Below are positions 33,843-45,339 of a stretch of DNA of 63,962 nt, piece by piece. The number at the start of each line of letters is the position of its first letter. The stretch's first letter is position 1. Below the pieces are notes generated by a model. The model searched no databases. It worked only from the letters and a program-made list of their open reading frames with translations, and was not told the DNA's origin. The position numbers and the translations under genes were made by a program. The stretch is taken from assembly GCA_021648525.1 (NCBI GenBank), contig JAKISP010000018.1:1-63962 (forward strand), written 5' to 3'. This DNA comes from Gammaproteobacteria bacterium (GTDB taxonomy: Bacteria > Pseudomonadota > Gammaproteobacteria > SZUA-140).

Positions 33843-36800
33843 TTACTCAGCATCATACCCCAGATTAGGGGCTAGCCAGTATTCAGCATCCTGCATTGAC
33901 ATCCCTTTACGTCCGGCATACTCTTCAACCTGTTCTCGATTGATTTTTCCAACGCCAAAATAGATCGCCTCTGGATGACCATAATAAACACCACTCACCG
34001 CAGCTGTTGGTACCATCGCCTTCGATTCAGTTAACCAGATGCCGATGTTTTCGTTCACCTGCATCAAATCCCAGATCAGGTCTTTTTCGGTGTGATCAGG
34101 GCAGGCAGGATAACCCGCCGCTGGGCGAATCCCTTTGTACTGCTCTTTGATCAACTGATCACTTTCGAGCGATTCGTCACTGGCATAGCCCCAGAACTCT
34201 TTGCGCACACGCAGGTGCATGCGCTCTGCAAATGCCTCGGCAAGTCGGTCCGCCAGTGCTTTAAGCATGATTGAGTTGTAATCATCATGATCGGCTTCAT
34301 AGGCTGCGATACGTTCATCGATACCCACACCGGTGGTCACCGCAAAGTTACCGATATAATCTTTAACGCCACTCGCCTTCGGCGCTACAAAGTCAGTCAG
34401 GCAACGATTCGGTTTTCCACCCGCCTTTTCCTGTTGCTGGCGTAGATTATGAAATGTCGTGATCACCTCTGTACGTGACTCATCACTATAAACTTCAATA
34501 TCATCGTCAACACTGTTCGCAGGGTAAAGCCCAATCACGGCTTTGGCCTGCAACCACTTTTCATCGATGATCTGCTGTAACATCGCCCTGGCATCGGCAA
34601 ATAATTTTGTCGCCTCTTCACCCATTTTCGCATCATCAAAAATTTTTGGATAACTGCCTTTCAACTCCCATGAATGGAAAAATGGCGTCCAGTCGATATA
34701 CGCTACCAGCTCCTGCAATGGATAATCTTCAAACACTTTGGTGCCGGTAATAAGCGGTGTTGTCGGTTGATAGTGTTGCCAGTCGATCGGGGTCCTGTTA
34801 GCACGCGCCTGTGCCAATGTTAACCATTTAGCAGCGGTCTGACGCGCCGCGTGACGTTCGCGCACGCCCTGATATTCAGCCTTCAGATCACCAACAAATT
34901 TCGTGCGTAGATCTTCTGAGATCAAACTCTGCGCCACACCCACCGCACGCGAGGCATCTTTTACCCATACCACCGGGTGCTCATAGTGCGGATCGATCTT
35001 CACCGCAGTATGCGCTTTTGAGGTCGTCGCGCCACCCAGCATGATCGGCGTATTCATGCCCAGGCGCTGCATCTCTTTAGCGATGTGGGTCATCTCCTCC
35101 AGCGATGGTGTGATCAGTCCCGATAGTCCAATCACATCGACATTATGCCTCTTCGCCTCTTCGAGAATCGTTACCGTGGGCACCATCACACCAATATCAA
35201 ACACCTCGAAGTTATTGCACTGCAACACCACCCCAACAATGTTTTTGCCGATGTCATGCACGTCACCCTTTACCGTGGCCATCAAAATTTTACCGTTACT
35301 CTTCGCGGCCCCATCAGACTTTTCTTCTTCGATAAACGGAATCAGGTGTGCAACTGCCTTCTTCATTACACGTGCGGACTTCACCACCTGCGGCAGAAAC
35401 ATCTTACCGGCACCGAACAGATCACCCACTGCGTTCATACCATCCATCAGCGGCCCTTCGATCACATGGATTGGGCGCTCGGACGCCTGGCGCGCCTCTT
35501 CGGTATCTTCAACCACATAGGTATCAACACCCTTAATCATCGCATGTGCGATCCGTTTACCCACCGGCCAGCTGCGCCATTCAAGATCTTCTTTCTTAGC
35601 AACTGCACCGTCACCTCTATATTTATCTGCAATCTCCAGCAGGCGATCGGTACCATCTTCACGTCGATTGAGAATTACATCTTCAACACGCTCACGCAGC
35701 TCTTCCGGTAAGTCATCATAAACAGATAACTGACCCGCGTTAACGATCCCCATGTCCATGCCCGCTTTGACCGCATGGTAGAGGAACACCGCGTGAATCG
35801 CTTCACGTACCGGATTATTACCACGGAAAGAGAACGAGACATTTGAGACGCCACCCGACACTTTTGCGTATGGCAGGTTCTCTTTAATCCAGCGCGTCGC
35901 ATTGATAAAATCGACGGCGTAGTTGTTGTGCTCATCAATGCCAGTTGCAACCGCAAAAATATTGGGGTCAAAAATAATATCCTGCGGTAAAAATCCAACC
36001 TCATTCACTAAGATGTCATATGAGTTTTTGCAGATCTCAATCTTGCGCTCATAAGTGTCGGCCTGCCCCTTTTCATCAAAGGCCATCACCACGGTCGCCG
36101 CACCATATTTTTTAATCAGACGCGCGTAGTAGACAAACTGCTCTTTACCCTCTTTCAAAGAGATCGAGTTCACGATGCTCTTGCCCTGAATACATTTCAG
36201 GCCAGACTCGATGATGTCCCACTTCGATGAATCGACCATCACCGGTACCTTTGAGATATCGGGTTCCGATGCAAGCAGGTTCAGGTAGTGAATCATCGAT
36301 GCCTCACCATCAAGCATCGCCTCATCCATATTGACGTCGATCACCTGCGCGCCATTTTCGACCTGTTCGCGGCAGACACTCAGCGCCTCATCGAACTGGC
36401 CGTCAATGATCAAGCGCTTAAACCTGGCTGAACCCGTTACATTGGCACGTTCACCTACATTGACAAACAGCGACTCTTTGCTGATGTTAAAGGGTTCTAA
36501 CCCGGCGAGGCGACTCTCAACTACAATCGCTGGACGCTTGCGTGGCGCAATCCCATCTACCGCTTCAGCAATCGCCTTAATAAAGTCAGGCGAGGTTCCA
36601 CAACAGCCACCGATGATATTCAGGAAGCCACTCTCGGCCCACTCTTTAATAAACCCCGCCATGTTATCGGGTGTGTCGTCATAGCCAGTTTCAGCGAGTG
36701 GATTTGGCAGACCTGCGTTCGGATGTGCGGAGACATAACAATCAGCAACACGTGATAGCTCTTCGACATACTGACGCAGTTCATCGGCACCCAGCGCACA

Positions 36801-37523
36801 GTTAAGGCCAATCGAAATTGGATTGGCATGCGCTAGTGAGTTGTAGAATGCCTCGGTCACCTGCCCGGTCAGGGTTCGACCCGACGCATCGGTGATAGTA
36901 CCAGAGATCATAATGGGCAACTCCAGCCCCCGATCTTCAAAGACACTCTTCACCGCAAAGATAGCTGCCTTGGCATTGAGCGTATCAAAGATCGTTTCGA
37001 TCAAAATAGTATCGGAGCCACCATCAATCAAACCGTTGGTCGCCACTTTGTAATCTGCCACCAGTTCATCAAAGGTAATTTTACGCGCTGCCGGGTCATT
37101 TACATCTGGTGAGATATTGGCGGTTTTATCGGTTGGCCCCAGCACACCCGCCACAAATCTCGGCTTGTTATCAGTTGCCAGCGCATCGCATGCCTCACGC
37201 GCGAGCCGTGCACCGGCCACATTCATCTCATAACAGAGATCCGCCATGCCGTACGCTTTAAGCGTGGTGGCGTTAGCGCCAAAGGTGTTGGTCTCAATGA
37301 TGTCCGCGCCCGCTTCCAGATATTCGGTATGAATACCACGGATGATCTCAGGCTGAGTCAGTACCAGCAGGTCGTTATTTCCCTTAAGGTCCGAAGGGAA
37401 ATCAGCAAAGCGCTCACCACGATAATCTACCTCTTCGAGTTTATGACCCTGAATCATCGTACCCATCGCACCATCGAGAATCAGGATGCGCTCATCGAGA
37501 AGCTGTTTAAGTCTGTCCATCAA
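33843..37523 (-). CDS. metH: cobalamin-dependent methionine synthase
   Basis: 1226 residues, full length. Four modules are in order: homocysteine domain (1-325; zinc ligands in GLNCALGA and [10 protein letters not shown]), folate domain (about 350-640; [17 protein letters not shown]), B12 domain (about 690-890; [14 protein letters not shown] with the cobalt-binding His), and the AdoMet reactivation domain (about 900-1226; [23 protein letters not shown]). It methylates homocysteine from 5-methyl-THF. The gene ends at the border of the IS graveyard but is not damaged. Ribosome site AGGTAA. No riboswitch seen upstream. Confidence 0.97.
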   Translation of the reverse strand: MMDRLKQLLDERILILDGAMGTMIQGHKLEEVDYRGERFADFPSDLKGNNDLLVLTQPEIIRGIHTEYLEAGADIIETNTFGANATTLKAYGMADLCYEMNVAGARLAREACDALATDNKPRFVAGVLGPTDKTANISPDVNDPAARKITFDELVADYKVATNGLIDGGSDTILIETIFDTLNAKAAIFAVKSVFEDRGLELPIMISGTITDASGRTLTGQVTEAFYNSLAHANPISIGLNCALGADELRQYVEELSRVADCYVSAHPNAGLPNPLAETGYDDTPDNMAGFIKEWAESGFLNIIGGCCGTSPDFIKAIAEAVDGIAPRKRPAIVVESRLAGLEPFNISKESLFVNVGERANVTGSARFKRLIIDGQFDEALSVCREQVENGAQVIDVNMDEAMLDGEASMIHYLNLLASEPDISKVPVMVDSSKWDIIESGLKCIQGKSIVNSISLKEGKEQFVYYARLIKKYGAATVVMAFDEKGQADTYERKIEICKNSYDILVNEVGFLPQDIIFDPNIFAVATGIDEHNNYAVDFINATRWIKENLPYAKVSGGVSNVSFSFRGNNPVREAIHAVFLYHAVKAGMDMGIVNAGQLSVYDDLPEELRERVEDVILNRREDGTDRLLEIADKYRGDGAVAKKEDLEWRSWPVGKRIAHAMIKGVDTYVVEDTEEARQASERPIHVIEGPLMDGMNAVGDLFGAGKMFLPQVVKSARVMKKAVAHLIPFIEEEKSDGAAKSNGKILMATVKGDVHDIGKNIVGVVLQCNNFEVFDIGVMVPTVTILEEAKRHNVDVIGLSGLITPSLEEMTHIAKEMQRLGMNTPIMLGGATTSKAHTAVKIDPHYEHPVVWVKDASRAVGVAQSLISEDLRTKFVGDLKAEYQGVRERHAARQTAAKWLTLAQARANRTPIDWQHYQPTTPLITGTKVFEDYPLQELVAYIDWTPFFHSWELKGSYPKIFDDAKMGEEATKLFADARAMLQQIIDEKWLQAKAVIGLYPANSVDDDIEVYSDESRTEVITTFHNLRQQQEKAGGKPNRCLTDFVAPKASGVKDYIGNFAVTTGVGIDERIAAYEADHDDYNSIMLKALADRLAEAFAERMHLRVRKEFWGYASDESLESDQLIKEQYKGIRPAAGYPACPDHTEKDLIWDLMQVNENIGIWLTESKAMVPTAAVSGVYYGHPEAIYFGVGKINREQVEEYAGRKGMSMQDAEYWLAPNLGYDAE

Positions 37524-37879
37524 GTTACCTATTTGGATAAAAGCGGTGCTGGCGGTCTATATCTGTCGGCTATATATAGAATAGCCTGAAAATCGTGGCG
37601 AGCAGTCTAACATGCCTAAATCCCATTGTAGATAAAATCCATCTTTAACTTACTGTTCCATAAGATCATTACCAATAAAACATTGCGAACTCTAAAATTA
37701 TATAGAACAATACTCATAGCACTTGTTTGTTAGTGAGGAAAAACCATTTGATTGATATTTCACCTACACAGGCCTCATAGCTAGTTGAATTGCAAATAAA
37801 AAACAAAATTATTAGTGTTTATTAAATTAATAGACTAAACTATAAATAATTAGAACGCTAGATTTCAAGGAGACATTAA
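37524..37879. other. 356-base divergent region between metH and the TetR gene
   Basis: AT-rich, no coding sign. It holds the two promoters, and near the TetR gene a symmetric TTAGT/ACTAA element. I looked for SAM and cobalamin riboswitch cores on the metH side and did not recognise one. Confidence 0.55.
37812..37838 (+). promoter_or_regulatory. candidate operator of the TetR-family gene
   Basis: An imperfect palindrome with TTAGT (37812) and ACTAA (37834) at its ends and TTATTAA/TTAATA inside, centred at 37825, 55 bases before the TetR start and beside a TATAAAT -10-like box. TetR regulators usually bind such sites in their own promoter. AT-rich, so chance is possible. Confidence 0.3.
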
Positions 37880-38566
37880 ATGGCCGCCAAGCCCAGGATT
37901 CCACTTCGCGAACGAAAATACGCCCGCACCAAACTGGCACTGGTTAACGCCGCTATTCAACGCCTTGAAGCGACCCCGATGGAAGAGATCACCGTCAATT
38001 CACTGTGCGATGACGTTGAGATTTCAGAGGCGACGTTCTTTAACTACTTTGCAAAAAAAGGTGATCTGCTCGACTACTACGTGCAGTTGTGGACATTGGA
38101 AATCACGTGGGAAATTCGCCATAGCGGCCAGACAGGTACCGCCGCTATCGATGCGCTGTTTGCAACTGCCGCGCAACAATTTCAACAACACCCGGGATTA
38201 ATGGGCGAAGTATTAGCGCGCCTTGCTCGCCTACGCGAAAAACCAGTACCACAACCCATTGGCCGCGCCGAACGACATCGCGCCTTTGAGAAAGTGATCA
38301 ACGATGAAAATGCCAGCGAAATCGAGGCACTCGATATTAATGGTCTTGATGCCATATTAGTGCCCGCACTACAGCAGGCGATTGGCAAAGGCGAATTACC
38401 CGGTAATACACATGTGCCAACCGCAATGTTAGGGTTGGTGTCACTCTTTTATGGCATACCACTATTACTGCGAATGAGTAACCCGGATTCCATTCCGATT
38501 AGCTATCGCCAGCAGCTTTCCATTTTTTGGCAAGGGATGCGCGCAGCAAGCCAGCGCGCTCAATAA
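37880..38566 (+). CDS. TetR family transcriptional regulator
   Basis: 228 residues. The N-terminal helix-turn-helix reads RTKLALVNAAIQRLEATPME, then ITVNSLCDDVEISEATFFNY and FAKKGDLLDYYV, the standard TetR DNA-binding pattern (residues 12-65). The C-terminal ligand domain is unassigned. AAGGAG precedes the ATG. No efflux or catabolic gene is next to it (metH is divergent), so the target and ligand are unknown; it may act on itself and elsewhere. Confidence 0.9.
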   Translation: MAAKPRIPLRERKYARTKLALVNAAIQRLEATPMEEITVNSLCDDVEISEATFFNYFAKKGDLLDYYVQLWTLEITWEIRHSGQTGTAAIDALFATAAQQFQQHPGLMGEVLARLARLREKPVPQPIGRAERHRAFEKVINDENASEIEALDINGLDAILVPALQQAIGKGELPGNTHVPTAMLGLVSLFYGIPLLLRMSNPDSIPISYRQQLSIFWQGMRAASQRAQ

Positions 38567-38854
38567 CCGATTAAATGACAAAATAGTCGCGATCACCCAA
38601 CAGGTTTGTACGTGACTGTGACAATAAAAGATAACAAAACAAAGCACCTTTATAATGCTGACTGTTTACTCAAGTTATTCTACCAAAACGAATAATTAGG
38701 TTTTTGCTATGGGAATAGGGTATAGTACTTTTGCTTGCATTGGCTCAGGCTGGCTTTCTTAGAATACCATACGGCTTCCTCTCTGAATCCTCTATGCGTC
38801 ATCATGCACGCTAACTATAATTACAATTTAATTAAGTTTGAGGATTTCAATAGA

Positions 38855-39058
38855 ATGAATACTGGTACCGTAAAATGGTTTAACGAATCGAAAGGTTTTG
38901 GTTTTATCAGCCCAGAAGATGGCGGCGACGATGTATTTGTACATTTCCGCGCAATCGTTGGTGATGGCTTTAAAACCCTGGCCGAAGGCCAGACCGTAAG
39001 CTATCAGGTCGAAACCGGACCAAAAGGTCTGCAAGCTGCACAGGTTCAGCCTCAGTAA
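38855..39058 (+). CDS. cold-shock domain protein (CspA family)
   Basis: 67 residues from the ATG at 38855, with GAGGATTTC upstream; the frame reaches 38735 but that is leader. A single cold-shock domain with RNP1 KGFGFI and RNP2 VFVHF binds single-stranded RNA or DNA and melts RNA structure. The leader is long (up to 150 bases) as in cold-inducible csp mRNAs. A hairpin after the stop probably ends the transcript. It sits immediately before a second RNA-binding gene. Confidence 0.95.
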   Translation: MNTGTVKWFNESKGFGFISPEDGGDDVFVHFRAIVGDGFKTLAEGQTVSYQVETGPKGLQAAQVQPQ

Positions 39059-39070
39059 GAAATCGCTGTT

Positions 39071-39109
39071 ACTATGTCGTCTTGCGATACAGGGCTACAT
39101 AGTCTTTTA
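39071..39109 (+). terminator. terminator after the cold-shock gene
   Basis: ACTATGT (39071-39077) and ACATAGT (39097-39103) form a stem followed by CTTTTAT. A second stem CCTGAT-CCCAT-ATCAGG follows at 39115-39131. Either may act as a terminator or as an mRNA end protector before the RRM gene. Confidence 0.45.
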
Positions 39110-39485
39110 TCCCGCCTGATCCCATATCAGGCCACTGCTATTAAAATAGAATTCCTGATTCTATAAGGACATCACCATGAAAAAACTCTTTGTTGGTAAC
39201 CTGCCTCCTTCAACCAATGAAGTTGAGGTCACCGAACTCTTTGAACAGTTCGGCAAGGTGCGTTCTATTAAACTAGCAACGGATGTTTTCTCTAATAAAT
39301 GCAAAGGGTTTGGCTTTATCGAGATGGAAGGGCACGAAGCGCGCGCCGCAATCTCAGGTCTTGATGGCAAAGACTTCAGCGGAAAGTCTTTACGCGTGAA
39401 CTTTGAAGAACCAAAAAACAAACGTGGTGGTCGCCGCTAGGTAACGCACCATACAAAAAGACAGGCCTGGAGCCGCTTGTTAACA
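39110..39485 (+). terminator. placeholder corrected below
   Basis: Coordinates unusable; see the entry at 39485-39510. Confidence 0.
39177..39440 (+). CDS. RRM-domain RNA-binding protein
   Basis: 87 residues, one RNA recognition motif and a short basic tail (KNKRGGRR). RNP2 is KKLFVGNLPP and RNP1 is CKGFGFIEME. Bacterial RRM proteins of this size are common in cyanobacteria and gammaproteobacteria and are often cold-induced. Being directly behind a cold-shock gene supports a role in RNA folding at low temperature. Targets are unknown. Confidence 0.92.
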   Translation: MKKLFVGNLPPSTNEVEVTELFEQFGKVRSIKLATDVFSNKCKGFGFIEMEGHEARAAISGLDGKDFSGKSLRVNFEEPKNKRGGRR

Positions 39486-39510
39486 GCATTGCCAATACTA
39501 ATGCTTTTCT
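39485..39510 (+). terminator. terminator-like stem after the RRM gene
   Basis: AGCATT (39485-39490) and AATGCT (39100 is not used; 39500-39505) form a stem with a 9-base loop, followed by TTTCT. An outer GGAGCC/GGCTCC pair (39469-39474, 39514-39519) encloses it. Plausible end of the RRM transcript. Confidence 0.4.
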
Positions 39511-39665
39511 AGTGGCTCCCTCGCCCACATCAACCAGCTTCTCCAACTGGAAAAACAGGCCCTCTATCCACCCTCATAGCACTCATCAAATAACGTGAGA
39601 GCAAGCTAAGAATTATTTTCTGCAGAATTAAAATCACATCAACATCAGGGAAAAGAGTCGTTTTT

Positions 39666-40469
39666 TTACTTCCTGACAATCCCTAGCCAGGCCACCCATT
39701 CATCAAATAGCTCTTTATTAAGCGCTGCCACTGCAGAACGTGGTTCAAGGCTTACTGACAATACCGGCTCACCATCAAGTGTCATTGAATAACCACCCGC
39801 TTCATGCAATACCAGACTGGCAGCACCGTAATCCCATATCCGCTGCTTACCATGCAGGTAAACATGAGAGCGACCCGCCGCCATCCAGCACCACTCCAGC
39901 GCAACGGCACCAACATTACGTTGCGAGCTAAATGGCTTTTCATCAATGATGCGTATCGCTAACGCTCGCGGCAATCTTTTTAGATCGATCATACCAATCC
40001 CTTTGGCGAGTGGCGGCTCAGGCATACGCTTACCGAGCAGTTCACCATTTAACCATGAGCCCTTACCCTTGATTGCAGTGAAACATTCATCGCGCATCGG
40101 GTCGTACACAACCCCCATCAACACATCACCCTCTTTTAGTAACGACAATGAGACGGCACAAAAGGGGATGCCTGCTGCAAAATTACTGGTGCCATCGACG
40201 GGATCAAGACACCACACGGCGTGATCTTTAGTGGTCAGCAGTGCAATCTGTTCCGCCTCATTCATCTCCTCACCCACAAACAGAATTCCAGGCCACTGCT
40301 GTTTTAATGCACCTTCAATCACTTGCTGTACGGCACGATCTGCTTCGGTAACGATGCTGCCATCAGGTTTGTATTCACGTTCGCTATGTGTGAAACGCGG
40401 ATTCAACTCCTGCTTTGCGGCATTGATAACAATTTCAACAACGGCATTCAGGTCTGGTAATGACATCAC
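39666..40469 (-). CDS. inositol monophosphatase family protein
   Basis: 267 residues, SuhB/CysQ-like. Metal sites of the family are present: GEEMNEAEQ (about 67), WCLDPVDGTSNFAAGIP (about 88) and WDYGAASLVLHEAGGY near the C-terminus. It is a magnesium-dependent phosphatase; the substrate (inositol-1-phosphate, PAP or other) cannot be fixed by reading. The ATG overlaps the hopJ stop by four bases. Part of the tex-hopJ-suhB-like operon. Confidence 0.9.
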   Translation of the reverse strand: MMSLPDLNAVVEIVINAAKQELNPRFTHSEREYKPDGSIVTEADRAVQQVIEGALKQQWPGILFVGEEMNEAEQIALLTTKDHAVWCLDPVDGTSNFAAGIPFCAVSLSLLKEGDVLMGVVYDPMRDECFTAIKGKGSWLNGELLGKRMPEPPLAKGIGMIDLKRLPRALAIRIIDEKPFSSQRNVGAVALEWCWMAAGRSHVYLHGKQRIWDYGAASLVLHEAGGYSMTLDGEPVLSVSLEPRSAVAALNKELFDEWVAWLGIVRK

Positions 40470-40828
40470 TCACCCTTTGCTTTTAATACGGCATGATCAA
40501 AGGCAATACCACCCCAGCCGTGGATCATAAAATTTCTGATGTTGGCGTGATCATTACCATCAGGGTGCGACAATACATCGACTCGATAGTAGTCACCAAA
40601 ACAGTGGAGCATCTGCGCCTCATCAAGTGCTAGCAATTTCCCCAACGCAAAGATCTTACACGACCCTTCGTTGGTACCCGCTTCATTGATTGCCTGACGA
40701 TCTCCCGTACCATTAGTAAAATGGCTGGGGGTGTAATCAAAGTGACTATCAATTAAGGCCATCGTATCGCTGAATGCAATTTCATCTGGCACACTCGTTA
40801 ACTTACTGACGAACAGTGCTACTGACAT
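40466..40828 (-). CDS. HopJ type III effector family protein
   Basis: 120 residues matching the HopJ family (PF08888): DTMALIDSHFDYTPSHFTNG, SCKIFALGKLLALDEAQMLH and a FGDYYRVDVLSHPDG block, ending WGGIAFD. The name comes from a Pseudomonas syringae effector, but the family is widespread in non-pathogens, so an effector role is not implied. Its start is adjacent to the tex stop and its stop overlaps the phosphatase start. Function unknown. Confidence 0.88.
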   Translation of the reverse strand: MSVALFVSKLTSVPDEIAFSDTMALIDSHFDYTPSHFTNGTGDRQAINEAGTNEGSCKIFALGKLLALDEAQMLHCFGDYYRVDVLSHPDGNDHANIRNFMIHGWGGIAFDHAVLKAKGE

Positions 40829-40829
40829 A

Positions 40830-43148
40830 TTACTTTCTCTTTAATCCGGCAAACGCAGCGGCCATCGCGGTCTGCTGTTTGGGTTGTTGTTTTTGTTGCG
40901 GCGGCCTTCTGTTAGATGATGGACGTGAACGCTCTTGCTTTGGCGCGTTATTATCATCACCCTGCTTTTTCATGGTTAATGCGATACGTTTACGTTGTAG
41001 ATCGACATCGATCACACGCACCTTCACCACATCACCCGCTTTAACTACCGCGCGCGGGTCACTGACAAACTTATCTGCCAGTGCCGAGATATGCACCAGC
41101 CCGTCTTGATGCACACCCACATCGACAAAGGCACCAAAGGCCGTTACGTTGGTAACAACGCCTTCAAGCATCATTCCCTCTTTAAGGTCGCTCAGCTTTT
41201 CAACACCCTCTTTAAAACTGGCGGTGACAAATTCAGGGCGTGGATCACGTCCCGGTTTATCCAGCTCGGCAAGAATATCGCGCACCGTTGGTTCTCCAAA
41301 TTTTTCATCGGTGAACGCTTTTGGATCAAGCTTCTTCAACAAAGCACTATCACCAATGATGGAACGCACATCGCCTTTATTAAAAGCAGCAATACGCTCC
41401 ACTACCGGATAGGCCTCGGGATGCACGGCTGAACCATCCAGCGGGTTTTTGCCATCCATCACCCGTAAAAAGCCAGCTGCCTGCTCAAAGGCCTTGGGGC
41501 CAAGGCGTGTCACTTTTAATAAAGTTTTGCGATCTTTAAAGCGTCCATTGAGATCGCGGTAATCAACGATATTTTGCGCCAACGTGGTATTAAGCCCGGC
41601 AATGTTGGCCAGCAATGCCGCCGAGGCTGTGTTCACATCGACACCAACCGCATTCACACAATCCTCGATCACCGCTTCCAGGCTGCGTGCCAGACGCACC
41701 TGACTCACATCATGTTGATATTGGCCGACACCAATCGCCTTCGGTTCGATCTTTACCAATTCTGCCAGTGGGTCTTGCAGGCGACGTGCAATCGATACCG
41801 CGCCACGAATCGAGACATCAAGATCAGGGAATTCACGTGCTGCCAGTTCCGATGCTGAGTAAACAGAAGCACCCGCTTCGGACACCATGATTTTGGTCAG
41901 ACCTAGAGCACTATGCTGTTTAATCAGATCACCGGCCAGCTTATCGGTTTCACGCGAAGCGGTGCCATTACCAATACTCACCAGGTCTGCATTATGTTTT
42001 TTCGCCAACAGTGCCAGGGTATGAACCGATTGATCCCACTGGTTCTTCGGTGCATGTGGATAGATCGTTGCATAATCAACCAGCTTACCGGTGTTATCCA
42101 CCACCGCCACTTTGACACCAGTACGCAGGCCTGGATCCAGGCCGATGGTAGCGCGTGGCCCAGCGGGTGCCGCAAGCAATAGATCTTTTAGATTACTGGC
42201 AAAGATATTGATCGCATCCAGTTCACCCGTTTCACGCAGGCGCTTTTTCAGTTCAAGGTCAACATGCATCGAAAGTTTTACCCGCCATGTCCAGCGTACA
42301 GTATCTTGCAACCAACGATCCGCAGGACGCGATTCATTTTTAATCCCAAAGCGGCGTGCAATCTTGCGTTCACCACTGGTCGGTTCGCGCTTTGCGGTTG
42401 CCTCTTCATCATCCGGAATGACTAGCGCTAGTTGCAGAATACCTTCACTGCGACCACGGAACATCGCCAGGGCGCGATGCGATGGTATCGATTTGATCGC
42501 CTCACGCTTATCGAAATAATCAGAGAATTTTGCCCCTTCGTTTTCTTTACCAGCAACCACCGTCGCATGCAATTGGCTATTTTCCCAAAAATGCTCACGC
42601 AGCTCACCTACCAACTCGGCATCTTCGGCAAAGCGTTCCATCAGAATCTGGCGCGCGCCATCAAGCGCTGCGGCAGCATCCGCGACACCTTTATCGGCAT
42701 CGACATAATCGGCAGCGGTCTCTTCCGGCCCAACGGTCGGATCAGAAAAGAGCAGGTCCGCCAGCGGCTCCAGTCCTGCTTCACGCGCAATCTGCGCCTT
42801 AGTGCGACGTTTAACCATGTAAGGGCGATAGAGATCTTCAAGGCGTGTTTTGGTCTCCGCCTCGAGGATCGACTGTTTCAATGCAGGGGCTAATTTCCCC
42901 TGCTCGTCAATCGCCTTGAGTACCGTGGTACGACGATCATCCAGCTCCCGCAGATAGGTAAGACGCTCATCAAGCAGGCGCAGCTGTGTGTCATCCAGTC
43001 CACCAGTAACTTCTTTACGGTAACGAGAGATAAATGGCACCGTATCACCACCATCCAGCAGTGTAATCGCGGCCGTTACCTGCTCCTCTCTGGCGTTTAA
43101 CTCAGTGGCAATTCGAGATTCAATCGAGACAATGCTACTCGTCGACAT
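40830..43148 (-). CDS. tex: Tex RNA-binding transcription accessory protein
   Basis: 772 residues from the ATG at 43148, with GAGGAAG eight bases upstream; a longer start at 43169 lacks a site. Domains in order: helical N-terminal part, YqgF-like nuclease fold ([20 protein letters not shown]), helix-hairpin-helix (about 490-560; [15 protein letters not shown]), and a C-terminal S1 domain ([20 protein letters not shown]). Tex binds RNA and affects transcription and stress survival. The C-terminal tail is Gln/Lys/Arg-rich (QKQQPKQQ). Confidence 0.96.
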   Translation of the reverse strand: MSTSSIVSIESRIATELNAREEQVTAAITLLDGGDTVPFISRYRKEVTGGLDDTQLRLLDERLTYLRELDDRRTTVLKAIDEQGKLAPALKQSILEAETKTRLEDLYRPYMVKRRTKAQIAREAGLEPLADLLFSDPTVGPEETAADYVDADKGVADAAAALDGARQILMERFAEDAELVGELREHFWENSQLHATVVAGKENEGAKFSDYFDKREAIKSIPSHRALAMFRGRSEGILQLALVIPDDEEATAKREPTSGERKIARRFGIKNESRPADRWLQDTVRWTWRVKLSMHVDLELKKRLRETGELDAINIFASNLKDLLLAAPAGPRATIGLDPGLRTGVKVAVVDNTGKLVDYATIYPHAPKNQWDQSVHTLALLAKKHNADLVSIGNGTASRETDKLAGDLIKQHSALGLTKIMVSEAGASVYSASELAAREFPDLDVSIRGAVSIARRLQDPLAELVKIEPKAIGVGQYQHDVSQVRLARSLEAVIEDCVNAVGVDVNTASAALLANIAGLNTTLAQNIVDYRDLNGRFKDRKTLLKVTRLGPKAFEQAAGFLRVMDGKNPLDGSAVHPEAYPVVERIAAFNKGDVRSIIGDSALLKKLDPKAFTDEKFGEPTVRDILAELDKPGRDPRPEFVTASFKEGVEKLSDLKEGMMLEGVVTNVTAFGAFVDVGVHQDGLVHISALADKFVSDPRAVVKAGDVVKVRVIDVDLQRKRIALTMKKQGDDNNAPKQERSRPSSNRRPPQQKQQPKQQTAMAAAFAGLKRK

Positions 43149-43227
43149 ATAGATACGCTTCCTCAGCAATAATAAAGGAGGACATTATACGTGAGTCGAG
43201 CCGACATGGGCGCACGATAGACTAAAT

Positions 43228-43983
43228 TCAGCCGATTTGGGGAGGCAGGCGACCTCGCTTGAACAGGCGACGGCGCACAGCCTTAAACGCCCGCACCAGT
43301 CGCGGTGCCAGCGTCAGCGCCAGTGCATCGACCATCACATACCATACCGCAACACCACTCGGCGGATTCCCCTGCGGCAGCCCCAGCACCGGGTCATACA
43401 TCGCCCAGTACCAGGTACCGCTCCAGGTACCTACCACCTCCAGCCAGGTGGTAATGAAAAAAGCACCCAGATAGACCAGTGGCGAACGGCCTTTATAGAG
43501 ACAGTAGACAAAAATGGCGAATAACAACGCGCCACCCACATCACTGCGCTCCGCAAAAAATAACCCCCAGATTGACCATGTGCCACCAATCGCCAATACC
43601 AGCCAGGTAATCTGTTGACGATAAACAATAAATAGCCCTTGTCGCGCCATCACCACCGCGGTGAGATAGACCATACCGTGCCCCGGCGGCACATAGGCCG
43701 GAACATTTTCAAATCGATAGACATAGGCACCCAGATAAACAGAAGCAAAATATTCCCCTACAGTGGCAAAGGCGACTGCCACCACCACCTGCATACGTAC
43801 CGCCATGCTCTCCCCAATCAGCATCAAGCTGAGAAAGAACCAGGCGCAGTAACCCATGGTATTTTGCAACGCAAGGTTGGCACTGGCATCCAGATAAAGC
43901 GCCAGCGCGACAAAAAAGAACGCACTGCCAATAATAGCAGCATCTCTCCCCCCTTCGACTGTACCTGCCAACAACCGCCCCAT
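43228..43983 (-). CDS. polytopic membrane protein of unknown function
   Basis: 251 residues with about seven hydrophobic helices. Conserved-looking features include YVPPGHGMVYLTAVVMA at mid-protein and FITTWLEVVGTWSGTWYWAM towards the end, and a basic C-terminus (RAFKAVRRRLFKRGR). No enzyme motif or signal peptide is recognised. Monocistronic, 79 bases upstream of tex on the same strand. A DUF not recalled by me. Confidence 0.7.
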   Translation of the reverse strand: MGRLLAGTVEGGRDAAIIGSAFFFVALALYLDASANLALQNTMGYCAWFFLSLMLIGESMAVRMQVVVAVAFATVGEYFASVYLGAYVYRFENVPAYVPPGHGMVYLTAVVMARQGLFIVYRQQITWLVLAIGGTWSIWGLFFAERSDVGGALLFAIFVYCLYKGRSPLVYLGAFFITTWLEVVGTWSGTWYWAMYDPVLGLPQGNPPSGVAVWYVMVDALALTLAPRLVRAFKAVRRRLFKRGRLPPQIG

Positions 43984-44205
43984 AACGCCCTCACGTGTGG
44001 AAAATAGTTGTGCAACAAACCTGGATCACCCTCCCCCGAAGGTGCGTGATACAAACTATCGTAAAAAGAGGCGCGACTCCACTATCGAAACAACAAAGTG
44101 TCTCCCGTGTGGATAAAAATTTTGCAGAACGCCGTTATTCCCTTAAAATATGATCGTGCACTACAACTGGTCCGACATAACCCAACATCAATTGATATAA
44201 AAACT

Positions 44206-44580
44206 ATGGCTGTTCGTATTTTTAATCTTCGCAATGTCCCTGATGATGAAATCGAAGATGTTCGTGAAGCATTACAACAGGACAATATTGATTTTTACGA
44301 AACTCCAGCAGGAAACTGGGGAGTCTCAGTGCCTGCATTCTGGGTACGTGATGATGCAGTCGCACCTCGCGCCAAAGCCATCATTGCGGCCTATCAAAAA
44401 GAGCGTCAGATAAAAGCCAAAACTGAATATGCCAAACAGCGAGAAGCGGGTGAACATCGTACCCTGCTTGATAACATCAAAGAGAATCCGCTGCGCTTTG
44501 TCGTTTACACCATCATTATTTGCGGCCTGCTATACATCTCAACCATGCCATTCATTAACATGGCAAAACAGTCAATGTAG
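44206..44580 (+). CDS. DUF6164-like membrane-anchored protein
   Basis: 124 residues from the ATG at 44206; an in-frame start at 44098 has no support. The N-terminal part (NLRNVPDDEIEDVREALQQ, IDFYETPAGNWGVSVPAFW) is the marker of a small uncharacterised proteobacterial family; after a charged stretch (AYQKERQIKAKTEYAKQRE) comes one membrane helix (about 97-115) and a short tail. Function unknown. Single gene. Confidence 0.82.
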   Translation: MAVRIFNLRNVPDDEIEDVREALQQDNIDFYETPAGNWGVSVPAFWVRDDAVAPRAKAIIAAYQKERQIKAKTEYAKQREAGEHRTLLDNIKENPLRFVVYTIIICGLLYISTMPFINMAKQSM

Positions 44581-45339
44581 TTAATCGCCAGATACAGCGG
44601 GGCTGTCATGATGATCGACGCGGCCACCATGATTGTCCAGCTCGCAGAAAGATACCCTCTGGGTATACACTCAGAATCAGTTCAGGTAACTGCCGTTTTC
44701 TTGCGCTAAGCTTTTCAGGATTTCAAGCTCGCCTAAAAACCTGGCAGATCAATCTCCCTGCATGGCCATGCCATCAAGCACTATTACCTGGTCATCAACA
44801 ATTAATAACCAGACATATAATAAACCTCTTACATTCAAGCTAAATCACCCATCTTGTCATAACGATTATTTTCATAATTGATCAACATAAATTATTAATC
44901 GGCCCTTCTAAATATTGTATAAATCCATCAAGTTGCTAATTTTCAAACATTTATATAATCAATTTTTAATGATTTAGCTCGCAATATCACAACACAGCAG
45001 CTCTGTCTGGCCACTTTCTGACATCAAATCTCCAATATTTCGATAATGAATGCTCAGAAAACCTGACCAGAAAACCATTTTATCTATCTCAAAACATCAC
45101 GATAAACCACCCAGCCTCACGACTTCACTCGCAATGGTTTGATGCCGCTACCCTCTTCAGTATCGATCACCCACATATCTTACATCTAGAGATTCACCCA
45201 CGAAATTAATCCTAAATATATCCTCAAAACCGGCCGATATATGTAGTAAGACAGATGAATAATATAAATAGAATTAAACACTTATCCATGGACTGGAGGA
45301 TATTAATTTCAAAACACTGGTTCAATAGATATACATGTA
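44581..45339 (+). other. 759-base gap before the large surface-protein gene
   Basis: No convincing gene on either strand. The second half (from about 44830) is AT-rich with many TATAA-like boxes and is probably the promoter and leader of the next gene. No direct repeat or strong hairpin is seen. A GGAGGATATT stretch at 45296 looks like a ribosome site but no suitable start follows it closely. Confidence 0.5.

Noticed and set aside
37524..37700. SAM or cobalamin riboswitch before metH
   Set aside because: No conserved core or terminator hairpin was recognised in the leader.
39485..39510. An entry listed with a reversed end coordinate (39485 to 39110)
   Set aside because: It was a mistyped duplicate of the stem at 39485-39510 and should be ignored; in the valid entry the right arm AATGCT is at 39500-39505.
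40466..40828. HopJ as a secreted virulence effector
   Set aside because: It lies in a housekeeping operon with tex and has no secretion context; the family occurs in many non-pathogens.
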